The notes below the pieces were generated by a model. The model made no database searches and was not told where the DNA came from. It saw only the letters and a list, made by a program, of their open reading frames with translations. From Campylorhamphus procurvoides (taxonomy: Eukaryota > Chordata > Aves > Passeriformes > Dendrocolaptidae): 64,000 nucleotides of DNA. Below are positions 54,901 through 64,000 of the stretch, in pieces; the stretch's first letter is position 1; every line of letters starts with the position of its first letter. A program made the position numbers and the translations under genes. The DNA is taken from NCBI GenBank assembly GCA_013396655.1, contig WBMV01008568.1, forward strand, positions 1,655,329-1,719,328, given 5' to 3'.

Positions 54901-57900
54901 ACAGTGCTTTGAAGACAAACTGCTTACCAAAAATGTGCTTGGATAAGTGAAGGATATACGGGAAAGTGGAAGAGAGATTCCAAGAGATCAGGTGGCCTGT
55001 AGAGGACAATGGTTATTTGCAAGTCTTTGGAGCAGGTGAGTTACATGGCTCTGTCTCGGCCAGCAGGATAACACCAGGATGACTGAGCTTTGTGTAGCCA
55101 GTGCAGGCAGCCTCTTAGCAATGTTTTGAGCCATTTTGAAACATTTCTTCTGCATTATTTTATGAGTGAATTTACTTAAGACAGAGCCTTTAGCTCCTGA
55201 GAGGAAAGGAAGAGCCGGATGAAATGCTGTTGTAAATCTGAGCTTGCCAGTCGCGGGTGAGAGCTCCCATTTCTGGCTTCCCCATCAGTAATGACAAACC
55301 AGCTCTATGGCCCCAGTGCTGCAGCGCTGGTGGGCGCCTGGGCTGCCTCAGGCTGTAATACAGAGCAGTAAAGTTAATAAGGAGGACTTCTAGTAAGAGA
55401 GGAGCTGTAATGTGATGCCTCCGAGAGCCATACGTAATGCTCGGCAGAGCAGAGTCTGCTGAGAGCTGTAAGGAATAAAACGCCACATCAGGGCTTGTGC
55501 CAGGCCCTGAACCAGGGGAGTGAGGAAGAGTACCTGGGAGTAGCTGACTGAGGAGCAACCTCAGCTAGTTATAGGATGTTTTAAGTGAGGGAATGGGCCT
55601 AACTCCCAGAGGGAGTGAAGACAGGGAAGTTGGTGACCTTCAGCTTTAGCCCTTCTGCAGATAGGTCCGTGGAGGTTTCTGGTTAGGTTTGCAATCTGTC
55701 CTTACAACTCTCACGATGAAGAGATGGGAAGGTATCTCAGCTGATTAAGGAAGTTTGGGAAGTAGGATTTCACCTTCAGACCAAGGGGACAGAATGACAT
55801 CATGAGCTGTGAGTAGTTTTTAGTAGTGCCGATACTCCTGAGAAGTGATGTGCCAAACACAGAAGTATTGTCAGCCTGTTGCTAGAGTTCTAACACTGAA
55901 TTAAAAACCCTTTGTGTACCTGAAATTGGGAAATTTATGAGTTACTGAAGAATTATCCAGCCTTGACACCAGTCCTAAAGTAAAAATTTTGTAGAGCCAC
56001 CAATGTGAGTTTCTTGTATCTGAGACTCCCTGTCTGTAAAATGGTGTACCAATGGCATTGTTCCAGATTTGAAATCTCTCGATAAAAATTCTATCACAAA
56101 TGAAAAAGTATGATTGTAAATCAGAGGACAAATACAAGAATAACAGCTCTTGTCTTTTAAAATTCCCTCTCCCACCTGGAAATAATAGCTTGCATTTTAA
56201 AAAGTCAACATCATGGAATGTAATTTACTCTGGAGAACTGGAATACTAAAACATGGACTGTAGTTAGGTGGAGGCAACACAAAAATAGAGACATGAAAGA
56301 TCAGTTGTTATGCACACAAAAAAGGTTTAAACTGAGCTCTGGATGCTGGGATTTCTTCAGGAAGAGAATTGTGATTCTGTGATCCAAGAGGCATTGTCTG
56401 TTGTGTAAAGTATGGCTAAATATCTAGCTTAATTTTGATGAATTTAATGCTAAGGCTATTTTTTTCATATTTTATTTAGTCACATTTTTATAACTGTCAT
56501 GGAAAAATGGCATTCCTATCCTGTGACAAAAGATGTTGGTATGGAAAGAAATGAATCTTTTAAAATTCTGTGGAAAAATACCACTTCTAGATAACAATTA
56601 CACATGATTCTGCTATCTCCCTAGCTTCTTTCAAGGCAGTCAGGTCTCCAGAAAAATGAAGAGGCTGAGAAATCAGCTCTCACTAATTAATGATAGTGTT
56701 TAACACGTACCTGATGGAGTAGCAAACAGGTAATAATGCATTCCTTGTGACCTTTTCAAAACTGCTTCAGCAAGAGCTTCTGATAGACCCACCAAAGGGC
56801 AACTTTCAAAGTCATCTCATTGCTGCAGCATCCTCTTGAGCATGATACTGGGTACCTGTCACCTGTGCCTGTGATTGGAATGGGAAAGGGAAGCATATCA
56901 AGGCAGTGATGTTTTTCACCATGGTTGTGATATCATCATTTGCAGTGAAACTGTAGCTTCAGTGATCTCTTTATTTTAGCTTCTATTGTTTGCATACAGA
57001 TCAGGATTTTAAGTCTAGGGGAGCTGACAAGCCATATAAGATCCATTATGTTTACAAAAAATGTGCAAAAGTGAGGTAAGAGGCCTAATAACTCTTCTGG
57101 ATTTGTTGCTTGAGGAGCATAAGAACTTGAAAAGAGGAGACTTTCAGTGTGGTCCTTACTTGAATCCACTTGGTGCATCTTCTCCTTGTCTTAGATTCAA
57201 CCAAAAGCACCAAAACAGGTGACTGTGAGCTTGATTCCAGTGCTTCTTATGCATATTTCATGATAGACATGGGCAGCCCTTCCTAATGCTGATTTTAAAA
57301 TGATATATTACCATTCCAGAGCAGATCAGAATTTTTCAGATATAGGAAAGAAGAGTTCACACCAGAGCAACACACAGCCAGGCAGTCAAGTTGGTGTGCC
57401 TGGATTTGGCCCCTTGTTTTCTCTGATTTAGTCCTGCAAATGAAACTGATGGTCTTTTTTTCCCTAATGTTGAGGTTAATTGCTGTTTTAGGGGCATACA
57501 TGAGGCTTTACTCTGGATTCAGTCTCATCTTATGCTGATTTACAATTGTTGTCAGATGAGTTTTGACATTGGAGATGAGCTGTTGTAAAAACATATGTAT
57601 GTTCTTAGCTGGCAAAAAAATTTAGTATTTTAATGATGCTTCAGACAGCTCCAGCTTAGAGAAGACACCCTATTAAAAACAGTAAATCAAGCTCTGCAAG
57701 CATAATAGCTGAATTGGAATTTGAGCTATTCCATTGTCTTTACATTCTGCTTTGTTCCTGTTATGTACAGGCACAGGCATATAAACTATTTACAGTTATA
57801 GTTTTGCAATTTAGTGTGTTGCTTACAGCCACAATACAATTTAAGAAAACAGCACAATATTGGATCAGCTATCATCAGTAAAGCTAGTTTTGCTTCATAA

Positions 57901-59889
57901 AATCCTCCTCAGTAAATTCCTTCTGTTCCAAACATTATCTTCATAAACTACACTTGGCAGCATCTTGTAGAAAGACTAAATACCTGAAAAATGACAAAAT
58001 ATATTTCCCCTTTACCACTCTCTGATATGGGGAAGGGGGTGAAGGGGGAGGAGTATGGGACCGTGTTGAGTAGTAGGAAAACCTGTGTTTCCTAGTTCTG
58101 CAATAAATGATTCTACCATTATCCATATCTTAATTGACTGGGCAAGGGAGAAATCTCAGGTACTATGACATGAGAAGTCATCTTGAACTGTGCTCTTCTT
58201 TTATGGAATAAACACCAATCCTAGCTTACTCTCACAGATAAGATTTAACTTATGGGCATTCTGCTCTTTCTATGAGAGATCTGTACCCATATTATCTCTA
58301 GTTTCAGAACAAGCTCAGTCGCTACTTCCTCTCCTCCCACCTTCAGCTTCTTATATTCTCTTTGCATCTCAAACTATGGATAAACAAAGTCCTTCCATCT
58401 TTCAACTACACAAGGCAACACTGCTTAAAATTCCAGTCTTTCATATTCCATGAGCCCCTGGGAAGTCAATAAATGTCAAAGGAATGTTGGATTATTTATG
58501 TATTTATTAGGTCTATGCTGCATTTCTGATAAGGCCTTGTGGCATTTGGTCATCACATTCTTCGAAGACATATCACAGGGTAACAGCACTGTATATATAT
58601 CAGAAGAATGTAGATGTTTCCCACAGTATGATGAATTTGTATTTTTCTTGAGACATTATTGTGTTGGAAAACCACTTCCTTCTTCGTTATATCCATTGCA
58701 AATAACATGCTCAGCTCTCCTTTATTTTTTCACCTACTTTTTTAAGGATTTGTAAGCAAATTTTAGTGCAAGAAGGAACCAGTCTGGTCTTAGACTTTGT
58801 GTATTTCACACAATAACTTCTTTCTGAATTAGTTCCAAGTCAAGTGTGCTCTTTGATAACAAATGCAAAAAGAAGAATCTCATCAGGATGGTGTTTAAAC
58901 CTCTTGGTAGGATTCTGGTAAAGATTTATGGCTCTAGCCTTGGTGATAGCATCTTTCTAGCTGCACAGTTGGAGCTCAGTAATGAATTGCAGTCCCCACT
59001 GATGCAGTTTGACTAGGCATAATCTGGCATTCATTTGACTAGTTATGTGTAGGGTCAGCATCATCTGCGCCACTGAGTTTGAATCAAAGAGGGCAGACAG
59101 CAGCTTTCTCTTAAATCTGGGTGTCCCACCTATGGATGTGACAAGCACTCTGTTGTCTTACCCTGCTGTAGGCTCTCTGAAAATCACACAGCATCAACAG
59201 AAATTATTTGTAGAGGCTAGAGAACTCAATCCTGGTGTCAGAGGTTCCTAGGGCCTTTCCTCTCTGTGTCCCACCCCACTCCTCCTCATTCCCACAATTT
59301 CTACATGTCCCTGGTTTTGACTGTGGCATGTATTTTAGAATTCAGCCGAATTTGGCTTATAAGCGATCTTTTGATTTGGATAGAAAAACAAAGTAACTTT
59401 CTCCATTAGTGATGTTAGTAATGCAAAGGCAGATTCTGTAGCTTTCATAGTCTGCACTAAGCTTTCTGATTAGTGTGACAAGCCAAGGGACTATGCAGAA
59501 ACAGAAAAGGGTAGTATATGTAAAACAAAAAGCCACTCTTCACAGCTTTGCAATGAGCAGAAAAATGTGAGTTGGGCATAGCCTGCTGATGCTTGACTTG
59601 AGAAGATTGGCCAAGGACACTGTTGACTAATTCTTTACCTTTAGTGAAAAACTAATAGACGATTGTTACTATTCTGGCAGGGGAGACTGCTTTTTAAGGC
59701 TTATCTGCGTTCAGTAAACATCCTGATATGTGGCCTATCATCCATAAAGGGACAAAAGGTTATGTTCATGCTTGGTTTCAAACTATAGACATTCAAATGC
59801 TTCTAATATGTTGTTCTCAGACTACTGAAGCACGTCTTCTGAAATCCATCATCTGCTGTGGTGTGATAGTTAAAGCTGGTAAACTGGTA
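54901..59889. other. Gene-poor flank, no gene seen
   Basis: Non-coding by inspection. A moderately GC-rich part at 55200-55560 lacks splice-framed coding potential. A pyrimidine/purine patch (GGGGAAGGGGGTGAAGGGGG) lies near 58029. Nothing else identified. Confidence 0.45.
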
Positions 59890-60710
59890 ATGCTTCTTTA
59901 ATGCATTGTAATAACTTTTTTTTATGAGTAATCTCTCGAGAAACCCCATTCTCTTTCTGCATTTGTCCATTGATCTGTTTATGTGAACAGCTTTCGCTCT
60001 GTTATTTACAAATTACTCTGACTGTGTTGTTCTCCATTTAGAAAATGCTGACAGCCGAGCGGACAAGATGATGCTTTTGATCAGATAATCAATGTCCAGA
60101 TCATTTATGCCTAATAGGAAGTAAATCAGAAGCCTTTCAAAATGGTCCCATGAATATTACTGGCTATTGGCATGTGTGTGGTGGTATGTTTGTTCTCCCT
60201 TGTCACCTATGTGCACAAATGCATAATTTGTGGCTACTTTTAAAAAGAATAGAAAAAAAAATGTCATGCTAAAAATGAACAAATATCAGCTAATACTCTA
60301 TTGTTCCATATTATTTTGAATCCTTCTGGGTGTGTGTTGGTTACTTTGCAGGCCAGGCAAGGACATAAGAACAGATTGCCCAGATGATTCTGCAATAAGA
60401 CATAGTGTAAGTTACATTTGAGGCAGCAAGGAAGAAAAATGTAAAGGGAAATAAAAGGTGCCGCCAAGATATTAAATATAGGCAGGTCCACATCTTGATG
60501 GCATACTCACTTGAATGCAAACATATTCACCCAAGTGTGCATAAAATCTTATTACTTTTTTTAATGCATCAATTTAGGAGTAAGCCCAAGAATTCCAAGG
60601 TCAATTATTTGTATTTTTCATTACTGTAGGTAATAAATAAAATGGCTGCCAATGTAATTGGGGTACCATTTTACTGAGTATGAAGGTGGAATGCTATAGG
60701 ATCTGTAAAA
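59890..60710. other. Candidate conserved non-coding block
   Basis: Complex, non-repetitive AT-rich sequence with dense developmental-type motifs: TTTAATGCATTGTAATAAC, TTTGATCAGATAATCAATG, TGTCAGCATATT further on, and AAATGGCTGCCAATGTAATT near 60641. It has no open frame of note. Suggested as enhancer-like only from its texture; no alignment was possible. Confidence 0.3.
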
Positions 60711-63700
60711 GGGTGATAATTTTTAGCAACACAGGTTTGCAGTCAATTGGGAAAGGAGTTTATTACTGACAGAATTTTTACTATGCTGGCTGTAAGTTTA
60801 TTAACCAGTATACTGCATAATTTCTGTCAGCATATTGTATCATTTTCTGAGCCATATAATAATATTGCTTTGAACTTCTACAGTGCCTTCCATTTCTGTA
60901 GCTTCCTAAAAAGTTATACTCATGTTAATTGCCATGGCACCTCAGAGAGGCAAAGAAATATTTTCCTCCTCCTGGGAGAATCAGTACTACTTGTAGTAGT
61001 GAAAATGAAGTGAAATGAAAGTCTCAAAATCAAGCTGAAAGTTGGTCAGGAATGGGCTTGCAAAGAGAGTACCAACTTGTGTCTTAGCTGTTGGATTGAC
61101 AGGTCTAGAAGCAGCTGGTCTTGGCCACAGGTTTTCTGCATAACAGTTAGTAAATCCCTTTTGCCTCAGTTCTGCTGATGTGGCTGTATTTCCTGCTCCT
61201 GGTCTTGGCTTTTGTAGGAATGGGTTCTTTGGAGCAGTATGCTTTCTGGAATGTACTTTGTTCAGTGAAATGGGTTTTTTGGACACTATGTTAATTATGA
61301 AAAACACACTTCAAAATAACAATGTATATTTACAGAAGTGTCATTTTTCCCTAGACATTGACAGAAAGGCTTCCCTTGTATAGTGCAGCACAACTGTAAT
61401 TTCTCCTGTGACAGCTGGTGGAGTCATTTGAGGGTGAAACCAAGTGCTTTTGATTATCTCAGAATATGTCCAGAGCACTAACAGCTGGGAGCCCTGGGCT
61501 CATCAGTCTTCATAAGCTGTCCAGAACTTGGACAAGAAACCTCTGAGTGAAAACCAGGGTGCTGTAAGCCACTGACCTGGAGATTTCTCTCACTGACCTA
61601 TGTATCAGGTACACTGTGATGTCAGGATGCATGGCACATTTTCAATAACTGTATATCAGATTTGGTATGAGATAAGGTCTGATTATTTGTAGGGCTTGAT
61701 TTGGCAGTGTTAGGCTTTGCAACACTAAGGATGTGAGCCCTGTAACAATTTTCAGTGTGCTCTCCCTACCTGCCCTGATTTGTGGTTACTGGTACACTAT
61801 CTTCTTCTTCACTGTTGTCCCTCTATGGTGTGACTGTGTTCTAGTGATAGGTGTGGTGAGTGGGACTCGTATCATACAGAGTACTAGGATTACAACTTTG
61901 ATATACACTAAATTCTTTGTGGTGCTTCATTCCAAACTACATAAACAACTCACCTGCCTCAGGGTGAAAGAATCTCACTTGCTTTTCATGGCAGAGCAGG
62001 TGACTCAGCACAGAGAGAAAAAAATAATATCCACCTTTTGCATTCTTCTTATCCTGTTGCTATAGAAGCTGCAGGCAAAGTTTCTGCAGAGACAACCAGC
62101 TCTTTCCAACCCAGGGCAGCTGATCTGTTGGTCACTGTCTTGACCCTCCTGTGTGAGAGCCCTGGCCCCTTGCCTGGGATGTACAGGGCTCTCAGCCTTG
62201 TTGCCTGCCTCTCTCATGTAAGCACTTCTGCTGCCTCCGGAATCTTCTAGTCCTACTACAGAGACAAGAAATAGATGATTAGTGTTTTAGTTTCTTTAAA
62301 CCACCACTTTCCTGTAGACATAAATCCCCTCCAAACCATTTATTCCCTTTTTCCTTCATCTAAACCTCTTCAGCTTTTGTAAAGGGCCGAGAGCTGTAAA
62401 CATGTCAGTGGGACCAGTTCTATGCAGGCGCAGCTTGCTCTAAGCAGGGCAGCAGATAACTGTAAAAGGTTCACTGACACCCTTGTGTCTATTATAAAGT
62501 CAGGACTGTAAGGCTGACCTGCAGAATCAGTTTTCTCCCATTTTTCATATCTTTATCTGAGGGTAGAAACAACTCAGAGGTTTCTATCAAGAAAAAATGT
62601 ATTTTCCCTAAATTTCTTTTCCACCTCTGTCAATGTTGGGAACATTAAGATTAGGTTTTCTGGTTTGGCTGGAGATTTCCTTCAAGGAAAGGGCTAAGGA
62701 GGGGATGAGCAGAGCTTGAGCAGTTCCAGAACAGTCGTAATTGAAGAAGTAAGGTCTGGTTCTCCAATGAAGGGTTCTTCATTTTCATGATTTTGATATC
62801 AAGACACTTTTTCTCAAGAGTGTTTTTGACCTCCCTTTTACAGGAGTGGAGCAAGCAGCAGCTGCTGTTCTGTTCTCTGATATCAGAGTGATAGAGAAAT
62901 CTTGAGAGCTTTGAAAAACTTGGTCAAATTTGATTCAGGAGCTATTTGTACAATTAATCAAAAGTATAGGTTGAGCATCTACAACTCATGCAGAACCGAG
63001 GAAGAGTTTTGGGGCGAACAGCACCTTAGTCCTTGTCAATCTGTAGCATCAGACTGATCCTTTGCTCTTTTGTCATCTTCTTTAGCTTATCTAGCTTCTT
63101 TAGCTAATCTATACCTACTTATCTATTTTTATTCTAAATAGGACTATTGCTAAACCCACATGAAAATATGTTTTTTTGAATTTTGATAGCTCTTGTAAAA
63201 ACAGTGCATGTGTTTAATATCACCACAGAAGAGAGAGGAAAAAGTCAGTGTGATTTGGTGTTTACCCATCAAAACAAAGAACAGATGTAAATCCCAGAGA
63301 GAGTTATTCCAATTAATAGTCCTGCTTTTTACAGATGACAGAATTCAGTGGCCTAGCAAAGGGGGAAATACTCTTGGCAGATTACAAGTGGAATAAGTGA
63401 GGGAAGGAGATTAAACTGAGCCTTGAGGATGAAACACCTACGTTGATGAGAAATAGGTTAAGTAATACTCTGCTTTTCAATTATGTTAGAGCTGTGGGTG
63501 CTGAAGCCTGCTCATTAGCTGAGGCTGTAAAAAGCCACATTTATTGTGTCATTATTCTTTCAAATATTTGCCCAATGGGCTTGTGAAACGTTTAGCTCTT
63601 GCTTCCTGAAATTCCCACTGGTTCTTCCAAAGGAGGCTTCTCTGCATGGCCCTATACTCAGAAACATCAAATCCACACCTGTTAGCTCTCCCTCTATTAA

Positions 63701-64000
63701 AACTAGTACTAACCTTTTTCACATACTCCTTGTGAAAAGCAACATCACGTCCTACTCACCCTCCTGCTGACCATCAAAGCTGAGCTGACTGTAGGTTCAT
63801 TGCCAGGCTGCCCTCTGGTCAGTCTGTCCTAGTGTCTTACTCCTCACTGAACTCTACAGCCCCCTGAGGCTATTATTGAGTCAGTTTTACTCCACAAAAT
63901 GAGAGTGTGACAGCTTGGCTTTATTTCAGGGCCTGAGCTATTGCTTTATTAATCAAACAGTAACTCTATTTGCCTTATATTTAGTACTTGTCTAAGTCAA
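60711..64000. other. Gene-poor flank to window end
   Basis: No exon, RNA gene or transposon recognised. Open frames at 60987-61307 (minus), 61733-62065 (plus) and others show no domains, signal peptides followed by domains, or splice logic. Confidence 0.45.

Overview
This is a vertebrate nuclear window, most likely from a bird. CR1 LINE fragments are the only interspersed repeats I can recognise and SINE families are absent. The one large gene is compact for its family, and its proteins match vertebrate GALC and GPR65. The two genes are divergently arranged, GPR65 on the minus strand and GALC on the plus strand, which is the same neighbour order and orientation I know from human chromosome 14q31.

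Layout. 1-3.9 kb: non-coding, with two CR1 fragments and possible 3' UTR of GPR65. 3.9-5.1 kb (minus): intact single-exon coding sequence of GPR65, a proton-sensing class A receptor, with a short upstream ORF whose stop overlaps the receptor start. 5.1-12.5 kb: intergenic, no gene seen. 12.5-13.9 kb: CpG island with the GALC promoter (perfect CLEAR/TFEB palindrome, three YY1-like sites, ETS and GC boxes) and GALC exon 1, interrupted by a 53-base N gap that hides the start codon. 13.4-44.5 kb (plus): GALC (galactosylceramidase, lysosomal, GH59), 17 exons matching the vertebrate pattern plus one extra exon. 44.5-64 kb: 3' UTR and a gene-poor flank with candidate regulatory sequence, including a pair of interferon-response-like elements.

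The most interesting observation is in GALC. Two homologous, differently sequenced exons stand in tandem, 7A (25216-25343) and 7B (29028-29158). Both encode the same piece of the catalytic barrel (strand 5 to strand 6, ending just before the GAHYPG motif). Both are open, have splice sites, start in the same phase and end in the same phase. Including both, or neither, puts a stop codon in frame soon after the junction, so a productive mRNA needs exactly one. 7B is the version found in mammalian GALC as I know it. 7A is a diverged alternative, about 40% identical by hand count, that could make a second enzyme form with altered active-site surroundings. A second oddity is a 42-bp tandem duplication across the exon 5 donor, which creates a second donor that would insert 14 in-frame codons directly before the catalytic WNE motif.

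GALC degrades galactosylceramide and psychosine in lysosomes. GPR65 senses extracellular acid and has been linked to psychosine, so the neighbours may share lysosomal/lipid biology; that link is inference from the families, not from this sequence.
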